Part shown: positions 33,774 through 42,600 of the stretch, one piece after another
How positions within the stretch are numbered: position 1 is the first letter of the stretch
Layout: the number at the start of each line of letters is the position of its first letter
Source: Shewanella sp. KX20019
GTDB lineage: Bacteria; Pseudomonadota; Gammaproteobacteria; Enterobacterales; Shewanellaceae
DNA length: 64,000 bases
Assembly (NCBI RefSeq): GCF_016757755.1
Contig: NZ_CP068437.1
Span: 4,216,001-4,280,000, forward strand
Direction: 5' to 3'
Translations under genes and position numbers: made by a program
The notes under the pieces: generated by a model
What the model saw: the letters and a program-made list of their open reading frames with translations, nothing else
Database searches by the model: none
Told to the model about the DNA's origin: nothing

Positions 33774-36629
33774 CTACGGGCTGTTAAGGACTTGCTGGTA
33801 AATCTCCACCACTTTGTCAGCATAATGCTTCACGTCGCTATAGGGTAAGACAGTGTTAACCTGCTGCAGAGTTAATCTATGATTCTCATCACGAAGATGA
33901 CAATAAGCATGAGTTAACGATTGAGCACTTGCGATAGGAATAAGCTCAAGCTCTGCAAGCTGCTCAAAAATACGGACATTATCGGACCAAAAAGAGAGCG
34001 CCTGATACTCGCAGGCGTGAGCCAGTACCAGATACTGAGCGATAAACTCAATATCGGCGATACCACCAGGGCTCTGTTTAAGATCAAACATCCCCTCCCG
34101 CACCTTAAGCAAGTGATCACGCATTTTAAGTCGCATATCGCGCACATTTTTTGCTAGCACTGTATTATCACGGCTCGTCTCTAAAACCTCTGCCCTTAAC
34201 TCATTAAAACGGCTGGATAGTGTGTTGTCACCAAACATAAAGCGAGCTCTCACCAATGCTTGATGCTCCCAGGTCCAAGCTTCTTTACGCTGATAATCAC
34301 CAAAGTGTTCTATCTCACTCACGAGTAGGCCCGAAGCCCCCGAAGGACGCAGGCGCATATCGACTTCATACAATTCACCCGATGTAGTGCGCGTTGAAAA
34401 CAGGTGTAATATCCGTTGTGCCAGTTTTAAATAGAAGTGACCGACATCAATCGCTCTATCACCGTTGGTTTGCCCACCTTGTGCAGCATTGTGCAAGAAA
34501 ACCAAATCAAGATCCGAACCATAACCTAGCTCTATACCACCCGCCTTGCCGTAGCCTATAACGGCAAACCCCATCTCATTATCTTTGAGGCGCTCAGGCA
34601 CACCATGACGAGTGCTTACCTGCATCCAAGCTTGTTGTACAACCTGTTCAATTATCGCCTCAGCAAGAAAGGTAAGATGATCGCTTACTTGCATCACAGG
34701 TAACACGCCTGTGACATCAGCGGCGGCTATCTTGAGTTGTTGCGATAACTTAAATTGCCGCAACGCCTCCATCTGCTGCTCCATATCATCTTCAGGAATA
34801 CGCAGCAGATACTGTCTAAGCTCACTGCCATAATCATCAAGTGATGTGGTGTCATAGAGCTGCGAAGGATCAATAAGCTCATCAAGCAACATTGGGAATT
34901 TTGCTAACTGCTGCGCGATCCAAGGACTGGCGCAGCAAAGGCTGACTAATTGCTGCCGAGCACCTGGATTTTCACACAAGAGTTCGAGGTAGGTTGTGCG
35001 GGTTAAAATTTGATCCAACACTTTCGATACAGGCTCGAATGCTTTAGTTGGTTGCGAGTGGGCTGACAAGTCACATAATAACCTTGGCATCAACTTGTCG
35101 AGCGTTTCTCTACCCCGTGGACCTATGGTTCTACGTACGACCGTGTCGTGCCAACGTTTTAGCATCGGCCATAATTGCAAATCGACCTCTTGCTCATCCA
35201 AAATGGCGAAGGCGGTTTCCTCTTCCTGGGAGTTCCATAGCTGCTGCGACCAGGTTTCGCTGTTATCCTCTTGACTATTACCACCAACAGTCTCTTTAAA
35301 GTGGCGATGAATACAGGCCATTGCGCCTTCAATTTGTTGCCTAAGATCCATCTCATTATCAGCATTTAAGGCCCAACACAAACGCTGCCAATCGAGGTCG
35401 TTCGCTGGCAGAGTTTGAGTTTGCTCGTCGTTAATGGCTTGCAGTAGATTTTCAACACGGCGCAGCAGCAGATAGCTTTGCTTTAACTCATCAAGCGCTA
35501 AGTATTCAATTTGTCCAAGCTGATACAGGGTGTCAATGGCAGCGAATAAGCTTTGCTGCCTTAATGAAGGCTCCCGCCCTCCACGGATCAGTTGAAAACT
35601 TTGCACCACAAATTCCACTTCGCGAATACCACCAGCGCCCAGTTTAATATTGTCGTTAAGCTTTCTCCGGCGCACCTCTTGAGTGATAAGCCCCTTCATT
35701 TTTCGCAATGATTCAATGGCAGAAAAATCAAGGTAACGGCGATAGACAAACGGCCTTAATAAATCGTGCAATTCATCGGAATCCGCAGTCCAAGGGCCTA
35801 ATGCGCGCGCTTTTACCATCGCATAGCGTTCCCAATCTCGGCCTTGCTCTTGGTAATAATCTTCTAGGCCACTAAAGCTGACCACTAACGGACCGCTCTC
35901 ACCGTAAGGGCGCAAACGCATATCGACACGATAAACAAAGCCATCAACTGTCACTTGATGTAATAGGTTGACTAAACGCTGTCCCATGCGGATAAAAAAC
36001 TGTTGGTTGTCGATTGAGCGTCGTCCGCCAATCGTTTCACCATGTTCGGGAAAGGTAAATACTAGATCTATATCGGATGAAAAGTTCAGCTCACGGCCAC
36101 CGAGTTTCCCCATGCCTAGAATCAACAGTTTTTGTGCAACCCCCTCGGCACTTGTTGGAGTCCCTTGCGTGCTGCACATATCACGGTATAGCCAATCACG
36201 ACCGGCAATAACCAATGCTTCGGCCAGTGCCGATAGATCTAACAGCGACTCTTCTAGCGGGGTGTAGCCCATAAAGTCTCGCCATGCAATAGACACCATT
36301 TGGCGATTTCGGTATTGACGCAAGACTTGCTTTACTTGCTCTTCATCTCTGACTGCATCTAACAGTTTATGCAGTTCACTGTCGAATGACTTTCGCTCGA
36401 TGCCACTCAGATCAGATTCAAATAGCACCGCTATCCATTGTGGGTATCGACATAGCTGCGACGCAACAAAATCACTGAGCGCCATGATGGTCTTAAGCTC
36501 TTGTTGCTGCTCTTCCGACAAGGAGGCGAGTGCCTCGGGAGATCTGTCGACTAACCTTTGCCAGTCGTTTTCAACGTTGGCAGCCATTTGAGTGGAAACA
36601 TCTTTTTTACCCAGTAAAGCCGCGCGCAT
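33774..36629 (-). CDS. glnE: Bifunctional glutamine synthetase adenylyltransferase / adenylyl-removing enzyme GlnE
   Basis: 951 residues; adenylylates or deadenylylates glutamine synthetase in answer to PII protein and glutamine, controlling nitrogen assimilation in the cytoplasm. The two nucleotidyltransferase domains show the GS-x10-DxD pattern: GMGKLGGRELNFSSDIDLVF (N-terminal, deadenylylation) and GYGKAGGIELGYGSDLDLVF (C-terminal, adenylylation). Between them are the helical PII-responsive parts. The ATG at 36629 has AGGGA five bases ahead; a TTG six codons upstream is unlikely. A GACATATTATGTC palindrome lies 27-39 bases upstream, in the promoter region. In E. coli glnE sits between hldE (rfaE) and ygiF, and all three are present in this window. 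Confidence 0.96.
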   Translation of the reverse strand: MRAALLGKKDVSTQMAANVENDWQRLVDRSPEALASLSEEQQQELKTIMALSDFVASQLCRYPQWIAVLFESDLSGIERKSFDSELHKLLDAVRDEEQVKQVLRQYRNRQMVSIAWRDFMGYTPLEESLLDLSALAEALVIAGRDWLYRDMCSTQGTPTSAEGVAQKLLILGMGKLGGRELNFSSDIDLVFTFPEHGETIGGRRSIDNQQFFIRMGQRLVNLLHQVTVDGFVYRVDMRLRPYGESGPLVVSFSGLEDYYQEQGRDWERYAMVKARALGPWTADSDELHDLLRPFVYRRYLDFSAIESLRKMKGLITQEVRRRKLNDNIKLGAGGIREVEFVVQSFQLIRGGREPSLRQQSLFAAIDTLYQLGQIEYLALDELKQSYLLLRRVENLLQAINDEQTQTLPANDLDWQRLCWALNADNEMDLRQQIEGAMACIHRHFKETVGGNSQEDNSETWSQQLWNSQEEETAFAILDEQEVDLQLWPMLKRWHDTVVRRTIGPRGRETLDKLMPRLLCDLSAHSQPTKAFEPVSKVLDQILTRTTYLELLCENPGARQQLVSLCCASPWIAQQLAKFPMLLDELIDPSQLYDTTSLDDYGSELRQYLLRIPEDDMEQQMEALRQFKLSQQLKIAAADVTGVLPVMQVSDHLTFLAEAIIEQVVQQAWMQVSTRHGVPERLKDNEMGFAVIGYGKAGGIELGYGSDLDLVFLHNAAQGGQTNGDRAIDVGHFYLKLAQRILHLFSTRTTSGELYEVDMRLRPSGASGLLVSEIEHFGDYQRKEAWTWEHQALVRARFMFGDNTLSSRFNELRAEVLETSRDNTVLAKNVRDMRLKMRDHLLKVREGMFDLKQSPGGIADIEFIAQYLVLAHACEYQALSFWSDNVRIFEQLAELELIPIASAQSLTHAYCHLRDENHRLTLQQVNTVLPYSDVKHYADKVVEIYQQVLNSP

Positions 36630-36959
36630 AATAATCCCTAACAATTTTCACTATCGACATATTATGTCGGTAGTGCTATAAAAATGTGATTGATTTTTTT
36701 AATTGATGTTGGCTACATGAGCAATTTAGTGCTTATAGGCCTTTGAAACATCAATCATTGTATTTTTGTGCTCTAATACAGAATACTATACCCAAAGCAG
36801 TATCAATTGCAGTACAGCAAGACTGTTTCTCTCACGAATTCAATATTTCAGCAGATGAAAGATTCATCTTATGTACTAAAATATCATGTTAAAAAGAGAA
36901 TATAGTCCCGAGTTGCTGCTATTGACTAGCGCACACCTTAACTGAATTTTGGAGAAAGC
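36630..36959. other. Intergenic region between glnE and the PspA operon
   Basis: About 330 bases, AT-rich, with the palindrome at 36656-36668. It should hold the glnE promoter and the promoter of the operon that starts at 36960; I cannot point to reliable -35/-10 boxes. The gene at 36960 is preceded by GGAGAAAGC, a good ribosome-binding site. Confidence 0.45.
36656..36668. promoter_or_regulatory. Operator-like 13-bp palindrome GACATATTATGTC (copy 1)
   Basis: The same 13-bp near-palindrome is found twice more at 40654-40666 and (reverse-complement form) 40688-40700. Here it extends to CGACATATTATGTCG. It is 27 bases upstream of the glnE start on the minus strand and 291 bases upstream of the lipoprotein gene on the plus strand. 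Confidence 0.6.
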
Positions 36960-37916
36960 ATGGCAGGAATGCTAATTCGTGTTCTCACCGTTATCATGGC
37001 GTTATCACTTGCTGGATGCGGTGATGATAGACCAGAGCAAATAGCGAAGTACCAACAGCTCACTCAGCAGCGTTTGGAAACTTTAAGCACCATGCTCAAC
37101 GACGGCCAAGTGCGTAATGCAAACTTATTGCAGCAATATACGCGTGTCTTATCTCAACAAAAGCCTGATTTAGCACCGTTGCTAAATGAGCTTGTAACCG
37201 ATGCGACCAATCGAGGGCCGATGTTTACCTCGCTAACGCGCAGGTCAACTGAAGCTCAAAATGCGGCAAACTTTGTCGATATCGATCAGCAACTCGCCGA
37301 AGTTGAGAACCTATATCAAGCGGCAGATCCCAGTCTTTATAACGACATGCTGTCAGACCCACTCAATGTAGTTGCCGATATGTCTGATGGTACGCTTGCT
37401 CGAGTTAACTCCATCAGTCGTGAGGCAGCTGCTTTAGCCAATGGTTCAGAAGACTTTGGCGCGGGTAGTCAATTAGTCGGTAATCCGTCGTACGGCAACT
37501 GGCAAACGGGCTCTAATGGGATGTCAATTTGGGCTTGGTACGGCATGTACTCCATGTTTTCCAATTTGACCCGAGGTCCTATCGGCTACGATCGTTGGTC
37601 AAGCCGTCGTAACTATAGCTATTACAATGATGTTGGCCGTTATCGCTATACCTCGCCAAAACAAGCAAGAGCCCAAACCCAGACCTATGAGCGCACTAAA
37701 AAGCAGTATAGTTCTCAAGGTAAGAGGTTTGATAGTCCATACGCCAAATCGCGTACCGGCTCTACCAGCTTGTCTAGACAAAGTACCAGTACACCTAAAG
37801 CTAGTTCAACAGGACGCACTGCGAGTAAGAGCAAGTTCCGCTCAAATTATTCTAAAGACAGTAGCTTTCGTAATTCCAGCAGCCGTACTACTCGCGGTGT
37901 TCGCCGAGGCAAATAA
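36960..37916 (+). CDS. Lipoprotein with Ser/Arg-rich tail, first gene of the PspA operon
   Basis: 318 residues. The signal peptide ends in a lipobox (SLAGCGDD), so it is an outer- or inner-membrane lipoprotein facing the periplasm. Residues 25-150 are helical and Gln/Asp-rich (QRLETLSTMLNDGQ; VDIDQQLAEVENLYQ). Residues 190-240 are rich in Trp, Tyr and Gly. From ~245 the tail is low-complexity Ser/Lys/Arg/Thr and ends RRGK. No family recognised. Its position at the head of the operon and lipidation suggest it could link the inner-membrane PspA module to the envelope; DUF1190 proteins (YjfM) in E. coli occupy a comparable place, but no homology is claimed. Confidence 0.7.
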   Translation: MAGMLIRVLTVIMALSLAGCGDDRPEQIAKYQQLTQQRLETLSTMLNDGQVRNANLLQQYTRVLSQQKPDLAPLLNELVTDATNRGPMFTSLTRRSTEAQNAANFVDIDQQLAEVENLYQAADPSLYNDMLSDPLNVVADMSDGTLARVNSISREAAALANGSEDFGAGSQLVGNPSYGNWQTGSNGMSIWAWYGMYSMFSNLTRGPIGYDRWSSRRNYSYYNDVGRYRYTSPKQARAQTQTYERTKKQYSSQGKRFDSPYAKSRTGSTSLSRQSTSTPKASSTGRTASKSKFRSNYSKDSSFRNSSSRTTRGVRRGK

Positions 37917-37929
37917 TTAAGGGACTCTT

Positions 37930-38829
37930 ATGACATTTTTTCAAAACAACGGCATCACGCCAGATCTACTTATTATTTTGGCGATTGATCTCACCATTGC
38001 CGTGTTGCTACTGACGTTAATGCGCTACCTGCAAGGCTGGACTGTAAAAGTAAATAGCCGCCAAGAGCTTGCTGAAAATGACAACTTTGCCTTTGGTATT
38101 AGCACCGCTGGCGCAGTCGCGGCATTAGGTATTGTGCTTACTGGTGCGATAACAGGTGAAGCCGCCGAATCTTACCTCGTTGAAGCCATTGGCATGAGCG
38201 CTTACGGTCTATTTGGTCTGGTATTAATCAAACTTGGTCGATTTTTACATGACAAAGTTGCGCTAAATGAGGTCGATAAAAACGCCCTTATCATTAAAGG
38301 TAATGTCTCCATTGCCATTGTTGATGCCACCGCAGCAATTGCGACAGCCATTATCATTCGCTCAGTGCTGATGTGGGCTGAAGATCTTACGATTTATACC
38401 TTTATTGCTATTTTTAGTGCCTTTGCTATCTCACAGCTAATGCTAGTGATACTGACTCGTGTGCGTGCGAACCGTTACGCTAAGCGTAACCAAGGTGCTT
38501 CAATGCAAGCCGCATTGGCCCAAGGTCACACAGCTTTAGCTATTAGGCATAGTGGTTACATGCTCGCAATGGCATTTAGCTTTAATGCGGCAAGCCACTT
38601 TATCATATTCAATCCTGAAGCATATGTCGCCAACCTCATCGGTTGGTTGATGTTCTCAGTCATAATGCTGTTGTCATTGTCTATTTTGATCAAAATCGTC
38701 AAAAAGTTAGTGCTTGCTAACATCAATCTATTTGACGAAGTAGAGAAGCAGCATAACGTCGGAGTCGCCGCGGTTGAAATGGCGATCAGTGTTTCAATCG
38801 CGCTTATTCTCGCCGCGTTAATGGCCTAA
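37930..38829 (+). CDS. DUF350-family membrane protein, double-length (YjfL-like)
   Basis: 299 residues with about eight hydrophobic segments that divide into two similar halves: each holds a DUF350 pattern with an N-terminal TM, a short loop containing N(D)F(A)F-x-I (first half NDNFAFGIS; second half RHSGYMLAM), and two further TMs. E. coli YjfL is about half this length, so this is a tandem duplication or fusion. DUF350 genes accompany the PspA-type genes yjfJ and yjfK in several bacteria. It starts 13 bases after the lipoprotein stop. An intrinsic terminator follows the stop, so the next gene may be under attenuation control. Confidence 0.85.
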   Translation: MTFFQNNGITPDLLIILAIDLTIAVLLLTLMRYLQGWTVKVNSRQELAENDNFAFGISTAGAVAALGIVLTGAITGEAAESYLVEAIGMSAYGLFGLVLIKLGRFLHDKVALNEVDKNALIIKGNVSIAIVDATAAIATAIIIRSVLMWAEDLTIYTFIAIFSAFAISQLMLVILTRVRANRYAKRNQGASMQAALAQGHTALAIRHSGYMLAMAFSFNAASHFIIFNPEAYVANLIGWLMFSVIMLLSLSILIKIVKKLVLANINLFDEVEKQHNVGVAAVEMAISVSIALILAALMA

Positions 38830-38844
38830 TCAAAGCCTAAAGAT

Positions 38845-38870
38845 GGGAGCGGATGACACGCTCCCTTTTT
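38845..38870 (+). terminator. Intrinsic terminator or attenuator inside the PspA operon
   Basis: A 7-bp stem GGGAGCG / CGCTCCC, 7-base loop, then TTTTT, only 16 bases after the DUF350 stop and ahead of the spermidine-synthase-like gene. It would give lower downstream expression or conditional read-through. Confidence 0.7.
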
Positions 38871-38899
38871 CATTCCATAGGCAAATCAATAGACTCACC

Positions 38900-40621
38900 A
38901 TGCAAAACACTCCTCAAAGCGACACCATGAATCCAAATACAGGAAAACCGGCAAAACTTGGCTGGTTTGATGACATATTACTGCTAGGCATTATGGCGGT
39001 ACTCGCAGGCTGCGGCTTGATCTATGAGTATCTGCTCTCTCACTATGCAGGCCGCATACTCGGCGCACTTGAAGCGGCCATTTACACCATGATAGGACTG
39101 ATGATCGTATCAATGGGAATAGGTGCCTTCGCAGCCCGTAAAATTCGCTGTGCCTTTACCGGTTTTGCCGTACTTGAGCTCACCGTTGCTCTGTGTGGCT
39201 CGTTAGCCATTTTGATCACCGCTGCCGTTATTGGTTTTGGGCAGCAGTTACCGTTAATCGTTGCGCAAACACTGGGCCTGCCAAGCGATCAGCTACCCAA
39301 TGGTGGCTTTATTGGCACCCTGCAGAAACTCAGCGAGTACTTACCTTATGTTTGGGGCGTCATACTTGGCTTAATGATTGGTATGGAGATCCCACTCATT
39401 GCTCGGGTTCGTCAGGCCCTCTCAGATGCACATTTGACCCATAATGCGGGCACTATCTATGGCGCAGATTATATTGGCGCAGGCATAGGTGCTGCCATCT
39501 GGGTTGGCTTTATGCTGGCCATTGATATCCAGTTAGCCGCGGCGTTAACGGCCAGCTTTAATCTGCTCGCAGGTTTTCTGTTTATTTGGCGTTTTTGGAC
39601 ACAAATTCGTCACGTAAAGCTGTTGCTCGCTGGCCATATTGCTGCAACTGGTGTGCTGCTGTTATTAGCGCTGCATGGCCCCTCTTGGGAGCAAAGTTTT
39701 AATAACTTACTCTATAAAGACAATGTGGTTTACGCTAAAGCAACTCGCTTTCAGCAACTGACTTTTACTGAACGCCTAAGAGGCAATGGTCTCGGCCCCG
39801 TTCACTCGCTCTATATCAACGGCCGCTTGCAGTTTTCCAGCAGCGACGAGCACATATACCACTCCTTTTTGGTGCACCCGACACTTGCCGCCAGTGCGCG
39901 TCATGACAAGGTGTTAATCATTGGTGGCGGAGATGGCCTTGGATTAACTCAAGTGCTTAAGTGGCAGCCTAAGCAGGTCACTTTAATGGACTTGGATAAA
40001 GAGCTCGTTACACTATTCAAAACACCCGACACCGATATGCCAGCGCACCTAACTCAAGCCTTAATGGCACTGAACAAAGATGCACTGAATGATCCTAGAG
40101 TCAGGTTAATATTTGATGATGCTTTCAATGGGGTCGACAAGCTACTTAAAAATGAGGAAAAATTCGATGCAATTATCGTTGACCTTCCCGACCCAAGCCA
40201 TCCTGATCTTAATAAGCTCTATTCAGATGCGTTCTATCTGAAACTTAAGGAACTTATGAGTCGCGACGCTGCCATAACCATACAGTCAACATCGCCATAT
40301 CATGCACCAAAGGCATTTATTTCAGTCGGTAACACCTTGGAACTGGCAGGTTTTAAGGTAGATCAATACCACCATAATGTGCCCAGTTTTGGCGAATGGG
40401 GTTGGACTATTGCGACCTTAAGTGGCAAAAGTGCCAAATCTAGGCTAAATGAAATACAGCAATTCCCTATAGATGATGCTTGGTTTACGCCTGAGTTAAT
40501 GCATGCAGCGTTTGCATTTCCAGGTAATTTTTATATTGATAAGCAAAACATTAAGCCAAACACTTTAGGCTCGAGTCAGTTATATCAGTACCACCAGCAA
40601 GCTTGGTTAGAAAATCAATAA
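38900..40621 (+). CDS. Membrane-anchored spermidine-synthase-like protein (aminopropyltransferase fold)
   Basis: 573 residues from ATG 38900; the earlier in-frame ATG at 38843 lies within the terminator hairpin and is unlikely. Residues ~10-240 form about seven membrane helices. The C-terminal part (~270-560) is a SpeE-type Rossmann methyltransferase-like domain: IIGGGDGLGLTQVLKW with GGGDG at residues 342-346, then VTLMDLDKELVTLF and FDAIIVDLPDPSHP (D428 and D431), as in aminopropyltransferases. Known soluble SpeE transfers aminopropyl to putrescine from decarboxylated AdoMet. Here the acceptor may be a membrane component. No speD is adjacent. It lies between DUF350 and DUF2170/PspA genes, matching a conserved neighbourhood. 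Confidence 0.85.
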   Translation: MQNTPQSDTMNPNTGKPAKLGWFDDILLLGIMAVLAGCGLIYEYLLSHYAGRILGALEAAIYTMIGLMIVSMGIGAFAARKIRCAFTGFAVLELTVALCGSLAILITAAVIGFGQQLPLIVAQTLGLPSDQLPNGGFIGTLQKLSEYLPYVWGVILGLMIGMEIPLIARVRQALSDAHLTHNAGTIYGADYIGAGIGAAIWVGFMLAIDIQLAAALTASFNLLAGFLFIWRFWTQIRHVKLLLAGHIAATGVLLLLALHGPSWEQSFNNLLYKDNVVYAKATRFQQLTFTERLRGNGLGPVHSLYINGRLQFSSSDEHIYHSFLVHPTLAASARHDKVLIIGGGDGLGLTQVLKWQPKQVTLMDLDKELVTLFKTPDTDMPAHLTQALMALNKDALNDPRVRLIFDDAFNGVDKLLKNEEKFDAIIVDLPDPSHPDLNKLYSDAFYLKLKELMSRDAAITIQSTSPYHAPKAFISVGNTLELAGFKVDQYHHNVPSFGEWGWTIATLSGKSAKSRLNEIQQFPIDDAWFTPELMHAAFAFPGNFYIDKQNIKPNTLGSSQLYQYHQQAWLENQ

Positions 40622-40651
40622 GGCTTATTTTTTACTCCGCAAAGATAGCGC

Positions 40652-40700
40652 TTGACATATTATGTCTCGATGGTATCTTTAAACGCAGACATAATATGTC
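40652..40700 (+). promoter_or_regulatory. Promoter flanked by two copies of GACATATTATGTC
   Basis: TTGACA (40652-40657) and TATCTT (40674-40679), 16 bases apart, look like a sigma-70 promoter. Site 1 (GACATATTATGTC, 40654-40666) overlaps the -35 box, and site 2 (GACATAATATGTC, 40688-40700) lies just after the -10 box. Binding at either would repress the promoter. The same sequence is upstream of glnE at 36656-36668. Confidence 0.65.
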
Positions 40701-40713
40701 AATAAGGACAAAT

Positions 40714-41127
40714 ATGAATATCCACAATATTGCCAACCATCTAAATGAACTTGGCGACAAAGGCCATACAGGCTTTCAATTTGATTGTTATCCAATTGAT
40801 GGCGATGTGGAAGTCTTGCAGGTTAACATCGTTGGCCGAGAAGAGATCCCGGTATTCCTATCGGTTACGGACAACCAGATCCTTTGCATCAGCTATTTAT
40901 GGGGCGAGGATGAAGTGAATCAAGATCGTCGCGCAGAGATGTTTGAGACCATGTTAGAACTCAACATCCCAATGCCACTGTCATCGTTTGCCAAGATTGA
41001 CGATAAGTATGTGGTATACGGCGCACTATCAGTGCAATCAAGCATCGAAGAGATAGAACAAGAACTCTCTGTTCTGTCTGACAACTGTCTCGAAGTAATC
41101 GACGAACTCGCCGATTACCTAAAATAA
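40714..41127 (+). CDS. DUF2170-family protein (YjfI-like)
   Basis: 137 residues from ATG 40714, with AAGGAC four bases ahead; the upstream frame runs through the operator region and is unlikely. The sequence fits DUF2170 as in E. coli YjfI: MNIHNIANHLNELG, then a central LQVNIVGREEIPVFLSVTDNQILCISYLW and a long acidic C-terminal helix (EQELSVLSDNCLEVIDELADYLK). No signal peptide or membrane segment, so cytosolic. It is followed twelve bases later by the PspA gene, so it is probably a PspA partner. Confidence 0.85.
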   Translation: MNIHNIANHLNELGDKGHTGFQFDCYPIDGDVEVLQVNIVGREEIPVFLSVTDNQILCISYLWGEDEVNQDRRAEMFETMLELNIPMPLSSFAKIDDKYVVYGALSVQSSIEEIEQELSVLSDNCLEVIDELADYLK

Positions 41128-41139
41128 AGGAGCCACATT

Positions 41140-41829
41140 ATGGGCATTCTAAACAAGATTCTTACTGCTTTTCGCGGTGGCGCAACTGAAGTTGGCCAAG
41201 GTATTGTAGACGCTAACTCAACACGTATTTTTGAGCAAGAGATCCGTGATGCAGAAAAACACCTGACTAAAGCTAAGCGTGACTTAACTGAAGTCATGGC
41301 AAAAGAGATGCAAGCCAGCCGTGAGGTTGACCGCCTAAAGCGTGCAGTTGCTGAACATGAAGGCTACGTAGCACAAGCACTTGAAAAGGGTAACGAAACA
41401 TTAGCACTAGAAGTTGCTGAGAAAATCGCTGAACTCGATCAAGAGCTTAATGACCAACAATCGGCTAATGAAAGCTTCAGCGCACATGCGACTCGCCTTA
41501 AAGAGCTAGTACGTAAGACTGAACGTCAAGTGACTGATTATCAACGCCAACTGACTATGGTTAAAACCACAGAAAGCGTACAAAAAGCCACGGCGACAAT
41601 TACTGATTCATTTGCAGGCAGTAACTCAAAGTTACTTAATGCTAAAGATTCGCTAGAGCGTATCAAAGCCCGTCAGCAGTCATTTGATGATCGCCTTAAG
41701 GCATCTGAAACGCTAGCTGAAGAAAACAGCGATAAAGCCTTGCATGATAAGCTAGCTGAAGCCGGTATTGGTGAGCAGAAGTCTAACGCTAATGCTGTGC
41801 TTGACCGCATTAAAGCCCGTAAAGGCTAA
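41140..41829 (+). CDS. PspA/IM30-family membrane-remodelling protein (YjfJ-like)
   Basis: 229 residues, mostly long coiled-coil helices: MGILNKILTAFRGGATEVGQGIVDANSTRIFEQEIRDAEKHL at the N-terminus forms the amphipathic membrane-binding helix, then EVMAKEMQASREVDRLKRAV and similar repeats. PspA/IM30/Vipp1 form ESCRT-III-like rods that stabilise the inner membrane under stress. This paralog belongs to the YjfJ group found with DUF2170 and DUF2491, and is distinct from the pspABC stress operon of enterobacteria. SD: AAAGGAGCC before the ATG. Confidence 0.92.
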   Translation: MGILNKILTAFRGGATEVGQGIVDANSTRIFEQEIRDAEKHLTKAKRDLTEVMAKEMQASREVDRLKRAVAEHEGYVAQALEKGNETLALEVAEKIAELDQELNDQQSANESFSAHATRLKELVRKTERQVTDYQRQLTMVKTTESVQKATATITDSFAGSNSKLLNAKDSLERIKARQQSFDDRLKASETLAEENSDKALHDKLAEAGIGEQKSNANAVLDRIKARKG

Positions 41830-41840
41830 AGGAGTATGAC

Positions 41841-42494
41841 GTGGGATTTCTAAGTAGCCTATTTGGCAAGAAAGAGGAACCTAAACGTCAACTCGATCAC
41901 CCATCAAAGCTAAACAAGGGAGATATGATCTCCCTTGATGATAGCTTTGCGCTGCCACCACAATTACGTGGGCAGCAGCTAAGAGTTGAAGCGGTTAATA
42001 CCTATGAGTATGAGCGCAAACAGCAAACGGAATGGGTGCTTAAAGGGCACGGAAGTGACACCATCTTTCTCGGCTTAGATGAAGATGATGAAACTTACCT
42101 CGCGTTGTCGTTAAAGGTTAATCGTGGTTTAGTGGAGGAGCTATTCAATTTAGAGCAATTTAGCGCTATTTTTGAAGAGCCAGGCAAAGCTGAGCTAAGC
42201 ACCAATGAATTGTCAGCGGAACTTGCAACTGAGTTTGAGCAGTGGTTATCACCTCAATACCATCAGGTTACATTTGCCGGTTTTGGTTACTTTCACCGTC
42301 AGGACTATCGTGGCAAAAAGCCACCTCAAGATGCTGATGGTGCCACTGGCGACCCCTTTGAGTCATATCAATTACTGGATGACGATGAAGACAAAGCCAT
42401 TGACATAGAAGTCTATGATGGCGGTGAAACAGATGTCATGTTGACACTTTATCGCCCTCTATCAGACATCAGAGACTATTGGCCTGGTGCATAA
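41841..42494 (+). CDS. DUF2491-family protein (YjfK-like)
   Basis: 217 residues. It starts with GTG at 41841, preceded by AAAGGAG. The DUF2491 pattern is present: a short N-terminal amphipathic stretch (GFLSSLFGKKEEPKRQ), then LNKGDMISLDDSFALPP, EWVLKGHGSDTIFLGLDEDDETY and a C-terminal acidic DVMLTLYRPLSDI. The N-terminal helix may bind membranes or PspA. The operon ends here with a strong terminator. No enzyme motif is visible. Confidence 0.88.
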   Translation: MGFLSSLFGKKEEPKRQLDHPSKLNKGDMISLDDSFALPPQLRGQQLRVEAVNTYEYERKQQTEWVLKGHGSDTIFLGLDEDDETYLALSLKVNRGLVEELFNLEQFSAIFEEPGKAELSTNELSAELATEFEQWLSPQYHQVTFAGFGYFHRQDYRGKKPPQDADGATGDPFESYQLLDDDEDKAIDIEVYDGGETDVMLTLYRPLSDIRDYWPGA

Positions 42495-42496
42495 TG

Positions 42497-42531
42497 AAAA
42501 GGTTCTAACGTTTTTAACGTTAGAACCTTTT
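42497..42531 (+). terminator. Intrinsic terminator of the PspA operon
   Basis: A 16-bp stem AAAAGGTTCTAACGTT / AACGTTAGAACCTTTT, loop TTT, ending in a T run, directly after the DUF2491 stop. Confidence 0.92.
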
Positions 42532-42600
42532 TTGTTTCTCTCTTATGAGTGATAGCATTAACTTATAAAGCAGTTTATATCGATAGGTAATACCTTACGC

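Noticed and set aside
40603..40713. Longer start for the DUF2170 gene at 40603
   Set aside because: The extension runs through the promoter and operator sites and overlaps the upstream gene; the ATG at 40714 has AAGGAC.
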